DNA from: Plectosphaerella cucumerina
Taxonomy: Eukaryota; Ascomycota; Sordariomycetes; Glomerellales; Plectosphaerellaceae
Assembly: GCA_020746995.1 (NCBI GenBank)
Contig: JAGPXD010000001.1
Location: 3,100,001 to 3,164,000, forward strand
Length of the DNA stretch: 64,000 bases
Direction: 5' to 3'
Under the pieces are notes generated by a model. That model was given only the letters and a program-made list of their open reading frames with translations. It was not told the origin of the DNA and made no database searches. Shown here one piece after another: positions 11,101 to 23,433 of the stretch (position 1 is the stretch's first letter; each line of letters opens with the position of its first letter). Position numbers and translations under genes: made by a program.

Positions 11101-12900
11101 GCAGACCGTACTGCAACGGGCGTTATTACCGGCGAGATGCTCGTTGATGGTTACCATCGTGACAGCTCCTTCCAGCGCAAGACCGGCTACGTTCAGCAGC
11201 AGGATCTCCACCTGCAGACGACTACCGTGCGCGAAGCTCTCGAATTCTCCGCTCTCCTGCGTCAGCCTGCCCACGTCCCCCGCCAAGAGAAGATCGACTA
11301 CGTCGATGAGGTGATCAAACTGCTCGAGATGGAGGAGTACGCTGATGCCGTTGTCGGTGTTCCCGGCGAGGGTCTGAACGTTGAACAGCGCAAGCGCCTC
11401 ACCATCGGTGTGGAGCTTGCTGCCAAGCCTCCCCTGCTGCTCTTCGTGGACGAGCCTACTTCGGGTCTCGACTCGCAGACGTCCTGGGCTATTCTCGACC
11501 TTCTGGAGAAGTTGACCAAGTCTGGTCAGGCTATCCTGTGTACGATTCATCAACCCTCTGCGATGCTGTTCCAGCGTTTCGACCGCCTCCTGTTCCTTGC
11601 CAAGGGCGGCCGCACCGTCTACTTTGGCGATATCGGCGAAAACTCGACGACCATGACCTCGTACTTTGAGCGCAACGGCGGCTTCCCCTGCCCCGAGGAC
11701 GCCAACCCGGCCGAGTGGATGCTCGAGGTGATCGGCGCAGCGCCCGGATCGTCGACCGACGTCAACTGGTTCGAGGCGTGGCGTGGCAGCCCTGAGTACG
11801 CCGCTGTGCAGGCTGAACTCCAGCGCCTCAAGGACGAGCGTGCCCCCACGCCGCCTTCGTCTGTCGCGGCGGACAAGGCCTCGTACCGCGAATTTGCTGC
11901 CTCCTTCGTCACGCAGCTCAAGCTCGTCTGCCACCGCGTCTTCCAGCAGTACTGGCGCACGCCTTCCTACATCTACTCCAAGACGGCGCTTTGCGTCCTG
12001 GTCGCCCTTTTCATCGGTTTCGTTTTCTACAAGGCTCCCAACTCGATCCAGGGCCTACAGAACCAGATGTTCGCCATCTTCAACATTCTCACCATCTTCG
12101 GCCAGCTCGTGCAGCAGACCATGCCTTACTTCGTCATCCAGCGGTCCCTGTACGAGGTGCGCGAGAGACCCTCCAAGGTCTACGGCTGGAAGGTCTTCAT
12201 GCTCTCGCAGATTATTGTGGAACTCCCCTGGAACACGCTCATGGCCGTGCTCATGTACGTCTGCTGGTACTACCCGGTGGGACTGTACCAGAACGCCGCC
12301 GCAACGGATACGGTGACGGAGCGTGGTGCGCTCATGTTCCTGTTCCTGTGGGTCTTCCTGCTCTTCACCTCGACCTTCACCGACTTCATCATTGCTGGAT
12401 TCGAGACGGCCGAGGCGGGCGCCAACATTGCCAACCTGCTCTTCATGCTGGCGCTCATCTTCTGCGGTGTCCTGGCCAACCCCGATACCCTCCCTCGCTT
12501 CTGGATCTTCATGTACCGCGTTTCGCCGTTTACGTATATTGTCAGCGGTATGCTATCGACAGCCGTGGCCAACACGGCCGTGGTGTGCGCGCAGAACGAG
12601 CTCCTGTCGTTCGTCCCGCTCAACGGCACGTGCGAGGAGTACATGCAGGCCTACATGGACGTTGCCGGTGGCTACCTCGCGCCTGGCACGGAGCAGAACA
12701 CGGACATGTGCAGCTACTGCACCATCGCCGACACCAACGTGTTCCTGGCGGGTGTCAAGGTTCACTACGAGGACCGGTGGAGGAACTTTGGCATCGTCTG
12801 GGTGTACATCATCTTCAACGTCTTCGCGGGTCTTGGCCTGTACTGGCTGGCGCGCGTGCCCAAGAAGGGCGGCCTCTTTGGCAAGAAGAAGACGGAGTAA
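8192..12900 (+). CDS. PDR-type full-size ABCG multidrug transporter
   Basis: A plasma-membrane ATP-driven efflux pump for hydrophobic drugs, azoles and plant toxins. Exons are 8192-8921, 8975-10014 and 10069-12900; the introns are 53 and 54 nt with CTGAC branch sites. The product is 1533 residues in the order NBD-TMD-NBD-TMD, the reverse topology of the PDR family. NBD1 has the degenerate Walker A GPPGSGCST (212-220, Cys218 in place of Lys) with canonical signature VSGGERKRV. NBD2 has canonical Walker A GVSGAGKTT (about 920) and Walker B LLLFVDEPTSGLDS but degenerate signature LNVEQRKRL. This split of catalytic residues is diagnostic of Cdr1/Pdr5-like pumps. The acidic, Ser/Thr-rich N-terminal ~100 residues are probably cytosolic and phosphorylated. 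It resembles the CDR4/AtrB-like groups of Pezizomycotina, but orthology needs a tree. Confidence 0.95.
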
Positions 12901-14667
12901 GCGGACACCCAAGGTGTGATGGCGGATTGCGTTTTATTCGTGGAGGATATTCCCAAAGGACATGTACATTGCCGGGCTGCAGCCGGGAGATGTTCTCTCC
13001 CCTCACATGTGCGCTCGCTTGAGCGCGACAATCCTCTCTCTCATCACTGTTTCCTACCTGTTGGAGTTTCTTGGCCTATTTGCGGGATAGACTAGTTGTT
13101 GGAGTCATGACTTGACGCCAGACGGCGGAGGACGCATACAAAGTAATAGACGAGACTGTGTATCAATTGGCTGAAGATGTGATGCTTGGTGGTGACGTGT
13201 AATCGGTCGTCTGAAATGGATTGGTGTGGACCATTCGAGCGGACTGGGATTGAAGCCGAGTTCCGTCGTGTTGTCGGGTCCAGGTCGGGGTTGGGGGTCT
13301 GGTCCGCTTGGAATGGAGACTTTGGTCAGGGGTCGGAGAAGAAGAGTGGCTCGTGGAGAAATTGGGGCCGCGTGTTCGTGGGTGGGCGGGCCGCAGAGTC
13401 TATTTTCAAGGTTAAATCGAGGCACGCGCGCGTTTCGCTTCTGGACTTCATGTCGAGGAGCACTGAAGCAGCGTGATCTTTTGCTGGCTCGAGGAATGGT
13501 GGTCAATTAAATGTATATGCCAATAACGACTGCCGTTCTTCGAGCCTGGGCGCCAAGCAACGCTGAGGATCTGTGACATGGATAAAAGGGGACGGGGCCC
13601 CTGGCTGCCGGCGTGTGATTGTCTGGAGACTTGTGGGCTGGGAGTCGCGGACTACTTTTTGATCGACGTCAACGAGTCTCGGAATGTCTTGCGGCGTATG
13701 ATGATGATGGGCGAAGGGGCGGGTTGCCAGGGAGAAAATAAGAGATGGCGTCGGTAGCTCGGTACCTGCATTGGGCGCCGGCATTGCCGTGGTGTGTTGG
13801 TACCGAGTGACTTCGTCATGCTGAAAAATAGCCAATCACTCGCGAGTGCTGGAATGGAAATGTGCTGGAAAAGGCCTTAGCGCCCTGGGGGACAGACTGG
13901 AGGTGGTGCGGTGGGGGTGATTTAGAGTGGGCGCTACCGTTTTGGCGTCCGTATCCGCCCCCCTATTTTCTCAAAATCGTGTCATCGCATGTTTCGAGAA
14001 GCGTGTTCCTTCAGATTCAGATCCTAATTCTTCCAAGAAGCCCAGGCACGGTTAACCACGTCAAGCCTTACCCAAGCTTCTAGAGAATACATACAAGCAT
14101 CGAACAGCCGTGACGATCTAGTCCTGGGCAAAGGCCGGGCCGTTGGTGGTGGGCGAATGGGACGGCAGCACTGCCCCGATGCCCAGACAATGCCCAGCCC
14201 CTGCCAAGACGCCAATCCCATGCCTTGCGTGGCCGTGGCCAAGGTACCACTAGAAACCAGACAGCAGGCGCCCAAACGCCCCCGTCCCCCCCGGGCCCAG
14301 CATAATGTCATCCCTCGGGCCCGGCGAAGTCCAGGCCCCCCCAGGTTCCGGGTCCCTTTTCTTTCCCTCCGCTCTTTCTTGGCCCGCATCGTCTCTCGTC
14401 CTGCCCCTGACGCCAACACTTCCTCCCCCACAGGAAACACAACCTGATTTACCAGTTACCACCATCGTCTGGATACCTTACTTTGAGGATCGCAACGTTG
14501 AACCCGGCAGTCGCTCGTTTCCTTTCCTTCACTTCGCCCGCCCGCAGAGGCGCACCACCCACGATCCGATCCCGGTGATCTCCATCCATCCAACCATCCC
14601 TTCTTCCCACCTGGCCGACTCGTCCAAACCGGCCGTCCCTTCGCTTTCCTCCACGAAACTCGCCGCA
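12901..14667. other. Intergenic region with pyrimidine-rich leader
   Basis: No gene seen between the ABC transporter and the DFG5-like gene. The final ~350 bp before 14668 are C/T-rich, as expected of a promoter and 5' leader. Confidence 0.5.
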
Positions 14668-16126
14668 ATGATCTCCTCCGTCACATCAGGCGCCTCGGCG
14701 GCTCTGCTCCTCCTCGCGGGGCTGCCCTCCGTCGTCGCCCAGTCGCCATATTCGGTCGACTCGAGAGGTGAGCCCGCCTCCTCCCAACTACCCTCGACCC
14801 TCGGCTAACCTCCCCTCCCCTCCAGATGCCATCCTCCAGTCGGCGCGCACTCTCGCACATGATCTCATGCTCTTCTACCCCGGCAACCAGACGGGCCAGA
14901 TCCCCGGCATCCTGCCCGGCCCTCCCGATGACGGGCTCGGCGACTACTACTGGTGGCAGGGCGGCGCCATGATGGGCGCGTACATCGACTACTGGCGCTT
15001 CACCGGCGACTCGACCTACAACGATCTCGTAAAGGCCGGCATCGTCCACCAAGTCGGCGAAAACCGCGACTTCCAGCCCACCAACCACACCCGCTCCCTC
15101 GGCAACGACGACCAGGGCTTCTGGGGCATGACCGCCATGCTCGCCGCCGAGATGCAGTTCCCCGACCCCGAGCCCGACGAGCCCCAGTGGCTCGCCCTCG
15201 CCCAGGCCACCTGGGCCACCCAGGCCCATCCCGATCGCCACGACGACAAGTGCGGCGGCGGCATGCGCTGGCAGGTGCCCATCACCAACGCCGGCTACAA
15301 CTACAAGAACACCATCGCAAACGGCTGCTTCTTCAACATCGGCGCCCGCCTCCACCGCTACACGGGCAACGAGACCTACCTCCGCTACGCAGAGGAGACC
15401 TGGGACTGGATGTGGGCCGTCAACTACATCGACCACGAGAACTGGCGCGTCTACGATGGCGGCCACGTCGAGTTCAACTGCACCGATGTCAACAAGGCCA
15501 CCTTCTCCTACAACATTGGTGTCCTCATGCAGGGCGCCGCGTATCTCGCCAACTACACCGAGGACCAGAAGTGGCTCGACCGCACCACCAAGCTCGCCGA
15601 GCGCTGCATCGAGGACTTCTTCGCCGAGGGCGCCGCCTTCGAGGTCCCCTGCGAGGGAAAGCAGGGCCGCTGCACCGCAGACATGCTCATGTTCAAGGGC
15701 TTCGTCCACCGCTGGCTGTCGTGGGTCACCGTCCTCGTCCCCTCGACCCGGGACCTGATCCGCCCCGCGCTGGAAAAGTCCGCCGCCGCCGCCGCCGCGC
15801 AGTGCACCGGCGGTGCCTCGGGTCGCGTCTGCGGCTTCTACTGGTCCGGTGGCGTCTTCGTCGACCCGGCCATCGACAAGACCACCGGCGCCGGAGAGGC
15901 GATGAACGTGCTCTCTGCCGTGTCCGCGCTGCTCATCGACGAGGCTGAGCCGCCTGTTACCAACGCTACCGGAGGCACGTCCCAGGGCGATCCGAACGCG
16001 GGCCAGAACAGCGTGGCGCCTCAGGAGTTCCAGCCCCTCACCACCGCCGATCGCGCGGGCGCTGGTATCCTGACCTTCCTCATCCTGACCGGCGCCGTCG
16101 GCACGTGGGGATGGATGGCCATGTAG
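14668..16126 (+). CDS. GH76 mannan endo-1,6-alpha-mannosidase, DFG5/DCW1-like, GPI-anchored
   Basis: A cell-wall enzyme thought to cut the GPI glycan and transfer GPI proteins to wall glucan. Exons are 14668-14767 and 14826-16126 (58-nt intron), giving 466 residues, the normal family length. A signal peptide covers about residues 1-24. The GH76 core begins at SARTLAHDLMLFYPGNQTGQIPG, contains WWQGGAMMGAYIDYW and carries the catalytic Asp pair in NDDQGFWGM (Asp128, Asp129). Conserved cysteines occur in the NGCFFN and GGMRW regions. Many N-glycosylation sites are present. A C-terminal Ser/Thr/Asn linker and the hydrophobic tail after AGAGILTFLIL match a GPI-attachment signal. This is one of several DFG5/DCW1 paralogues normally found in Pezizomycotina. 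Confidence 0.93.
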
Positions 16127-16430
16127 GCCCGAGGGTCTGTAATAAGAGGAAAGGTCTAGTTCGCATCACGGTCCGGCGTTTCGAACACCACCGGTCGAGT
16201 TTTACGGCCGCTGAAGGGTTTTTGCTTTTCTTTTCATTTTCAGATGCCGTTTGAGTTTTTAGAAACGGCCGGTTCACGATAGCTACCGCGGAATATGAAG
16301 TGTCTGTTTTAAATCTTCCTCTTGAATGAGATGTGTCGATGAAACAAGTGGTATTCTATCGGTACAGCCATACACCGCCCGGATCCTGCCCGGAAGCTTC
16401 TACTAGTAGTACATATCTGCCACACTTCGC
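16127..16430. other. Convergent 3' spacer
   Basis: This holds the 3' untranslated regions of the DFG5-like gene (plus) and the SAM50 gene (minus), which converge here. No other feature seen. Confidence 0.6.
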
Positions 16431-18032
16431 TTACAAAAAGTTGATACCCACGCCGACCTGAACGCCCTTTGTGCCGACCTCGCCTGCTCGCCGCGTCAGG
16501 GGCAGGCTGAAGTTAAGCTCGAAACGCGCGACTGGGTGTGCGTACACCAGTCCAACGCCGGCGGCGACGCTGGGTGGCCCGCCGACGAGGTCACCAAAGG
16601 CACCGAGCATGGCCTTTGCGACGGTGCCGGCTGACATGCCTTCTTGCGGGGCAGGACCGCCGCCGGGGTTCTTCAAAGCGACGAGGCGGCCGGCGTTGGC
16701 GAAGAGCTGCAGCCGAAGGGACGAGTCGGGGCCCTTGTACGGCAGGGGGAAGAGGAGGTTCACGCTGCCTGCGGCGAAGAGGTCGCCGCCGACGGCATCA
16801 GGCCCATCATGGGGGCCAAGCCCGCCGAGCTTGAAACCCCGGACATCGGTAGGCCCGCCGAGCTGGAAGCGATCGTTGACGCGGCTCGGCTGGGCGCGGC
16901 TGCTGAAGCCGGTGCCCAGAGGGTAAAGCATGCCCGTCCGCAGGCCCGCGCCGAGGGAGACGCCGGGGTACAGCACGGGCACGGCGGCGCCGTATTCAAA
17001 CTCAGACTTTGAAAAGGCTACATCTCCGCCCAGGGGTCCCGTGCCGGCGAGTTCCCAGACCGAGCGGAGGTGGTAGCCGCTCTGGGGTAGCTGGGGGTTA
17101 TCGCGGGCCTCGCGGCGGTAGATATGGCGGAAGGCTGACTTTACGGAATCCCCGGCGTCGGCGCGGACGGTTGGGCTTGCGTGGCCGGCGAGGCCGGTGA
17201 CTTGTCGCCACATGCCGGTGTATTCGAGCGAGTGGTGGTCGCGGGGGCCCGAGAGCCATGAGTACCTTAGGGCGCCGCCGCGGAGGACTTCCTCGTGAGA
17301 GGCCCAGGGCTTTTCGGTGGCTGAGGAAAGAAGCTCGAGGGCGACGCGGCGGTCCGGGTCTGAGAGGACGGGGGCGCTGAGCTCGGCGGTGTAGGCGGAG
17401 CGGGTGCGCGTGCCGGCGCTGGCGTTCAACGTGAGCTGTTCAGCGCCGCCAAACATGTTGCGCCATAGCAACGAAGTAAACGCCGAGCCCTCGGAGTTGC
17501 CGACGTCAGTGCCGGCGTTGAACTTGTACCGCGGCAGCTCGCGAAGGACGAGGTCGACGTCTACATCGGACGATGCGGCGGAGGGGTCGGAGGGTCCCGC
17601 GGGGGCGAGGAAGATCTCCGGAGAGGGGTGGAAGATGCCGAGGCGGTCGAGCTTGGCGGAGGCCGTCTGCAGCCCCTGGAGGACGTCGCCGAGGGTCGAG
17701 GCGGCGTTTGTGGAGGGAGAGACGAGGGGGGCGACGATGGGGTCGAGGAAGGTGCGGCGCGTGTTGGGGGCGCCGCGGACCTCGAGCTTGCGGATCGTCA
17801 TGGGGGCGAGCTGCTGTTCGTGGAACTGGCGCTGCTCGCGCAGGATCTGGTTTTCCTTCTCGAGGCGTTCGGCATATTCGAGGGAGGCGGCCGTTGCGCG
17901 GCGTAGTTGTTCGGCTTCTGTCTCGATCTTCTCGACGGGTGTCTGCGGCAGGAAGTGTTAGCCATTGAAACTCAGGGAGAGGGGGAGATGTTCTCGTACC
18001 GGGCTACGACCCGAATTCGTATCGGCAGCCAT
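16431..18032 (-). CDS. SAM50: SAM50/TOB55, mitochondrial outer-membrane beta-barrel assembly protein
   Basis: The core channel of the SAM complex, which folds porin, Tom40 and other beta-barrels into the mitochondrial outer membrane. Exons are 18000-18032 and 16431-17942; the 57-nt intron has donor GTACGA and branch GCTAAC and lies after residue 11. The product is 514 residues, the usual size for fungal Sam50. A short N-terminal coiled coil (about 15-55) precedes a POTRA-like segment (TIRKLEVRGAPNTRRTFL to about residue 140) and a C-terminal Omp85 barrel ending in a beta-signal-like strand (GVQVGVGINFL). The barrel contains the Omp85 motif FQLGGPTDVRGF (VRGF box). It shares a 499-bp divergent promoter with UBC6. 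Confidence 0.92.
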
Positions 18033-18531
18033 GGCTTGGAGACGCGTTGGAGGCGTTGTGGATGGTGTCTGGGTGGTTGATCAGCCCAGGGGTCGCGTGG
18101 AGGTTTAGTTTCGAGAGCGCACCTTCCCTCCTGCACGCTGCGGCGCCGGGCTCGATCGTCGGTGGATCCCGGCCCGCCGAAATGCAATGCCGCCGATTGG
18201 CGGGGCGCCGCGTGGCTGAAGCGTACCGCTTTGGGGAACGGGCTCAGCCTCAGGTGGTTCCCCCGGGGGCAGACGGCCTGTGACCACCTTCCCATTCCTG
18301 CGCCTGCCGGACACTTCCTCCCCCAACCTTACCTTACCATCCTAACAAACAACAGACTGCAATCCGCCATCCATTCCACCATCTTGACCCTTTTGCCTCT
18401 TCCCCGAACCGCCCTTCGCAGACTGATCCGGCTGTTCCGCCGTTTGACGTTTGCGCGCCGCTCGCTTTCCCTCTGTCGATCCTGGTGACGTACCCGCCTC
18501 GACCGCCGCATCCACCACGCCCAACATCACC
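18033..18531. promoter_or_regulatory. Divergent promoter of SAM50 and UBC6
   Basis: A 499-bp spacer between two head-to-head start codons. The UBC6 side is C/T-rich. No TATA box is evident on either strand, as is usual for housekeeping genes. Confidence 0.6.
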
Positions 18532-19452
18532 ATGCCTGCACCGACGGCGGCGCACAAGCGGGTGAGCAGACGAAGGCACACAGACGACGATTCCACAGCT
18601 GACACTTCACAGTTAACCCGCGAGTACAAGTCCATCTCCCAGAACCCCCCGCCGTACATCGAGGCGCATCCCTCCGACTCCAACATCCTCGAGTGCGTTC
18701 TCAAGTCTCACCTCCCTCCCGCCCGTCCGTAGCTAACCCGCGATAGATGGCACTACATCATCACCGGCCCCGAAGACACACCCTACCACGGCGGCCAATA
18801 CTGGGGCACCCTCGTCTTCCCTCACAACTACCCCTTCGCGCCCCCCGCGATCCGCATGCACACCCCTTCGGGCCGCTTCCAGCCCTCGACGCGCCTCTGC
18901 CTCTCCATCTCCGACTTTCACCCCAAGAGCTTCAACCCCGCCTGGGAGGTCAGCACCATCCTCATCGGCCTTCTCTCCTTCATGACCTCGGAAGAGATGA
19001 CGACAGGCTCCGTCTCGACATCCTCCGCCGAGCGGCGCGCCCTCGCCGCGCGCTCGCGATGGGCCAACTCGACGGGCAACGGATCTCACGCGAAAGCCAA
19101 CACGGCGGCTGGAAAGGGAAACGTCAAGGCCGGCGATGGCGGACTCAAGTTCCGCTCTGAATGGCCCGAGGTCGACGCTGCGAACTGGGAGTGGATGCGC
19201 GAGGAGAAGATCGATCTTGCCACGGGAAACCGCACGCTTCCACCTCGTGGAGAGGGCGCGGCGAGCTGTGGCCCGCAGCTGGGTATGGGCGCTGCGGCTG
19301 GCAGTGCGCATCAGGGACGGGCTGTTGTTGATGCCGTGGTGCAGCAGAGGGACGCGGGGACGGGATGGCTGCACCGCAACAAGCTTGTTGTGTTTGGGGC
19401 TGCCATCTTCGTGTACGTTCTGATTGCGCGGCTGTTGGGAAACGGTGACTGA
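18532..19452 (+). CDS. UBC6: UBC6, tail-anchored ER ubiquitin-conjugating enzyme E2
   Basis: The E2 enzyme of ER-associated degradation (Doa10 pathway), anchored in the ER membrane by its C-terminus with the active site in the cytosol. Exons are 18532-18561, 18613-18692 and 18747-19452, with introns of 51 and 54 nt (branch CTGAC and CTAAC). The product is 271 residues. The UBC fold starts at HKRLTREYKSISQNPP. The catalytic Cys88 lies in STRLCLSISDFHPKSFNPAW, the atypical HPxSFNPAW environment special to Ubc6/UBE2J, which lacks the usual HPN motif. A hydrophilic linker (about 125-240) leads to the transmembrane segment LVVFGAAIFVYVLIARLLG at the extreme C-terminus. The very short first exon (10 codons) fits the conserved start. 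Confidence 0.95.
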
Positions 19453-21001
19453 GTGAGTGGGGATGGGCGTTGGGGTGCGGTTAGACACAATCACTTGACT
19501 TGGTACACTTTATGAGAAGCGTTGAGTTGGATGTGAGTCAATGTGATGTCGTGGAGGCCTAGGCCAGGCGTTCATCGTCTTTCTTTCAGGCAGCCTCTGA
19601 CTTGGAAATAGTTTTATTCACTGGCTACAGGACAGCCTGGTCCTCGTTCCTCTCAAGCAGCAGAGTTGCACATGCCGCATTGGTTGTATATTTTGTATTG
19701 CTCAAGCCAACTGTCTCAGTCCTTGCCACAGCATACAGTCACCTCGTCAGCAACGAGATAGACAAGTATCATCAGGTCCCGGATATATTTGGAGATCGCG
19801 TCGCGTTGAGTCCACGCCCGGCCGATCTCCAGTCACGACGACATCACTGCGGATCCCATTTCGGTGTGGTTCGCTCGGTGAGTTGTTTGCCCTCCGTCTG
19901 AGTCAAGCTCGGACGCCAGATAGTCAGGGAAGCAGCGCATCACCACACAGGACGACAGGGGTGGCCCGGGCCACCGCGCCTGCCAGCTTGCTGAGAATTG
20001 CGGGGAGGGCACGTAAAATTTGTGACGACGCCCCGATTATTTTTTTCCCAGGCCTGGGCCCCCCAGCACCCAGCTGCGGCAACAAGCTCGACGCATCGCC
20101 TGGAGGCAACTGCTCATCCAGTCCGCCCGCTTGCCTGCATGGCATCGGAAATTCTTCGCCTCCACGTCGCACCTTCCAACAGATTCCCCCAGTGACTACG
20201 TCGTAGCGTGAGTGTGTGCAGTGGTCCCGGCTCAGCAGCAGCGGCAGCAACAGCAAACGGAAGGATCGAGTGAACAGTCCCATCCCCCTTATCGGATCTC
20301 TCTGTCTCTCTTTGGCCTTTGACGACGGTCACAAATCTCGTGCCTTCTATCCCATTACCTCCACCCGTCTGCCACTCCACAGCAGCAACAGGGTCGGACC
20401 ACGACGCTATACTACCAGCCCTGACCTCACCGCCCGCCGTCTGCGTCCCGTCCATCCTCCACCCTCGCCTCACCCACTCCGTAGCGGCATTGAATTGGGG
20501 GCTCCGCGCCAACGCCCGTCTTGCAAACCCTCCCCTTCTCCGCCCTCCTCTCTACCACCTCACCCTCCTCCGACAACCACGACGGGACAATTCTCCCCTG
20601 CTCCTCGGCACCCATCCGTCACCCTCGCCGAAAGCTGCGCCCTCGCGCCCTCGTGGCCCTCCGCTCCTTTTCGTTTCCTTGGTACTTTCCTCCGACTATC
20701 GAAAGCTTCTCCGAGTCACACCCCGACAACTCCCAGTGCACTCCCGAACATCGTGGCCAGAGATTCCATCCGCCGCGATATTGTCAACTCGAGGGTCGAG
20801 CTCCCCTTATAATATGCATGCCCTGCCGTGCGCTTGAAGAAAGAACACACCCTCAGAGGAAGCCAGCTCTTTATTGAGGTCCGGGCTCCCGCTCTTTGTT
20901 CCTTTCGGCGACAAACAACCATCCGGCAAACCTCGTCGTCCGAACCGTCCACCGACAAACATTCACGCAGTCCCCAGCTGCGTGTGCCCCCGACCGTGAC
21001 A
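19453..21001. other. Intergenic region, promoter and leader of the BTB-like gene
   Basis: About 1.5 kb with no convincing gene. From ~20200 the plus strand is C/T-rich. A TATA-like TATAATA lies at 20808-20814, ~190 bp upstream of the next start codon, so the leader is probably short and the upstream part regulatory. Confidence 0.45.
20808..20814 (+). promoter_or_regulatory. Candidate TATA box of the BTB-like gene
   Basis: TATAATA, ~190 bp upstream of the ATG at 21002 and directly after a pyrimidine-rich stretch. Supported by motif and position only. Confidence 0.4.
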
Positions 21002-23433
21002 ATGGCTCCTCCCAGCGGTGCCACAAAGGCTCGCAACGCCCCCGTAAGCAGGTCCGCCCGCTCCGTTGTACCGGTTATCCCCCTCCCCTACGTCCGTCGC
21101 GCGAACCATGCGAAGCAAGCCGCCAAAGACGCCCAGCCTACCGTCAATGGATCCTCCCTCAAGATCCAACACAATGCTGAACCTGCCACCCCTGAGCCGG
21201 TCATCGCCGAGGTCGAGAAGAAGCTTGAGAAGGTCGACATCAAGGAAGAGGCTTCTCCAGTTGTCACCAATGGCGTGTCTCCTGGTATGTGACCTGCGCT
21301 TGCCATGCCGATGGTGTACTGATATCCTGCCTACCAGTCCCCCACCCTGCCGAGCCGACTCCTCCTCCCACCGAAAGCGAGGCTACAGAGACCACAGAGG
21401 AGACTCCCGAGTCTGACCTAGGTTGGTACACCAAGTCTCCTTGCCAGAGGCCAAAATACTCACATCACCCAGGCCAAGTCAACCATGCTCCTGAGCAACC
21501 CGCCCAGGTCCAGCACGAGGGTAAGCCTTTCCAACCGCTTGCAAGTACCGAAGCACCCGGACCTGACCATGGATCAACAGACGTCCACCCGCCCGCCAAT
21601 ACCTCGGTCGTCCCTCCTCCCGCCGTGCCCGCTTCGCGATACACCATGCCCCCGCCCTTCCAGCCCAGTCGTGCTGCCAACCCCCTGACCAACGGAGACC
21701 TGGGCCGCGGTCCGCGCCATGGAATTAACGGTCCCGCCCACCTGCACCACCCCAGGCCGAGCAGCGGCAGCTTGCAGTTCGGAGGCTTCGGATCCAACAG
21801 CTCCTCCCCCGTTCCTCCGCACTCAGCCGGCTTCGGCCCGCCTCCTGGTCTCTCCGGCCCGTACGACGGCCGCCGCCAGTTCCAGGGCCACGGCCACAAC
21901 CTCTCCGGCCATGGATTCCCCCACATCATGCCGTATGGCACCGAGTTCGTCCCCGTCGCCGGCGCCTCGACCGAGACGCTGCCTTTCCCCGGCAGCAACT
22001 ACGGCCCGGGCACGCCCCTGAGCTACCAGGGCTCCAACTCGCCCAACCAGCCCGACGACTCGGGCGCCTTCGGCAACTTCCGCCCTCCCCATGGACCCAA
22101 CGGCATTGGCGGACACCCTGACGAGCACCGCCACCATCACCACAACTCCCACAACTCCCATGGATTCAATGGTCCCCCGCCAGGCATGTTGGGCGGCCCC
22201 ATGCCTCCCCCGCCGCACGTCATCCGCATGATGCAGGAGGCCCAGTCCACCGAACCCTGGGCTGAGTACCTGCAGTCGCAGTTCCAGGACAAGGCATTTG
22301 CCGACTGCACCCTGGAGCTCCGCTACCTTGACGACCGCGAGTCTCCCATCCAGCTGAGAGGCCACCGCCTCATCCTCGCCCGTAGCGACCCTATCCGCTC
22401 CATCCTCCAGTCCGGCCACCACGAGGCGGACCCGACCATCGTGCTTGAGACCAGCGACAAGCACCTCCGTTCCGGCGCGTTCTGGATGGCCGTCCAGCGT
22501 CTCTACGGCTTCCCCCTTCTCGACGGACCCGACCCCCACACCATGGGTGAGACCAACATGGCGCTTGCCGGAGGCTTGGACGTCCGCTTCGACTTTGCTC
22601 TCGGCTATGCCGCCGCAGGCAAGCTTCTGGCTTGGCCCGCCGTCGTCATCCGCGGCGTCGAGATTGCGGCCCACCACATGACCTGGAACACGCTGGAGAA
22701 GGCGCTCGACTTCGCCATGACCGACCTGCCCGGCCGGGCCTCTGCCGACCAGCATGCGCCGTTTGCCTACGGTAGGCCCGTGGAGATTCTCATGGACGCC
22801 ATCATCTCCTTTGTCATCTCCCAGTTCCCGCCTTTCTTCCAGCTCGATGCTTCTGTCACCGACCCCGCCGCCACCTCCCGGATTCCTCGTGTTCCGGTCT
22901 CGGCGTCGTCTCGGGATGAGCAGCCGTCCAAGACGCACAGTGGCAAGGTCCAGTTCGGCCAGGGCGCGCGGGCACGACCTACCCACATCAAGTTCGGCGA
23001 CATGGGCACCCCATCCCCTCCTCACGCCGGCAACGGCCCCGAAAAATACCAGCTCACCGCCCAGGAGCAGGCCATCAACACGACGCTGTCCCGGGTCCTC
23101 CTGAACCTGCCTTTCGCGTTCCTGAAGCCTATCCTGGAGTACGTCGAGCCCCGTTTCCAGTCGCTTCGTCCCGTCGTCGCAGAGAGGGAGGCGAGACGTC
23201 TCCGCGCCCTGGAGGCAGTCATCGAGGACCGCGTGTTTGACGCGGCCGAGATTCGCCAGTCCCTCCAGAGCGTCGAGCCCCGACACACGGGCGACGCCTG
23301 GCACATCCTGGGCTGGCAGGAGGATATCGTCAGCTACCATGGCGAGGGCCCGTCCCTGGGCCGGCAGTGGGTGCCGCTCTCGGGCAACACGGCGCACCCT
23401 GACCCGGAGGCCATGCAGCCGGCGTACCCCTGA
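21002..23433 (+). CDS. Proline/histidine-rich protein with BTB/POZ-like domain
   Basis: Function unknown. Proposed exons are 21002-21284, 21338-21421, 21473-21520 and 21581-23433 (755 residues). The first intron (53 nt) is needed for the frame. Introns two (51 nt) and three (60 nt; GTAAGC donor, CTGAC branch, CAG acceptor) are multiples of three without stops, so a retained form would also be translatable. Intron two has a weak donor (GTTGGT), but its codon use is unlike the flanking exons. The N-terminal ~380 residues are disordered (Pro, Gly, Asn, Ser), with a His-run near EHRHHHHNSHNSHG. The second half begins with a BTB-like unit (FADCTLELRYLDD, then LRGHRLILARSDPIRSIL) and continues as an all-helical region rich in conserved-looking hydrophobic segments. 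It could be a Cullin-3 adaptor or scaffold, but that is inference. Confidence 0.75.

Noticed and set aside
9427..11934. Long antisense open frames (355 and 461 codons) opposite the ABC transporter
   Set aside because: They are shadows caused by strong codon bias in the sense strand and show no domain features.
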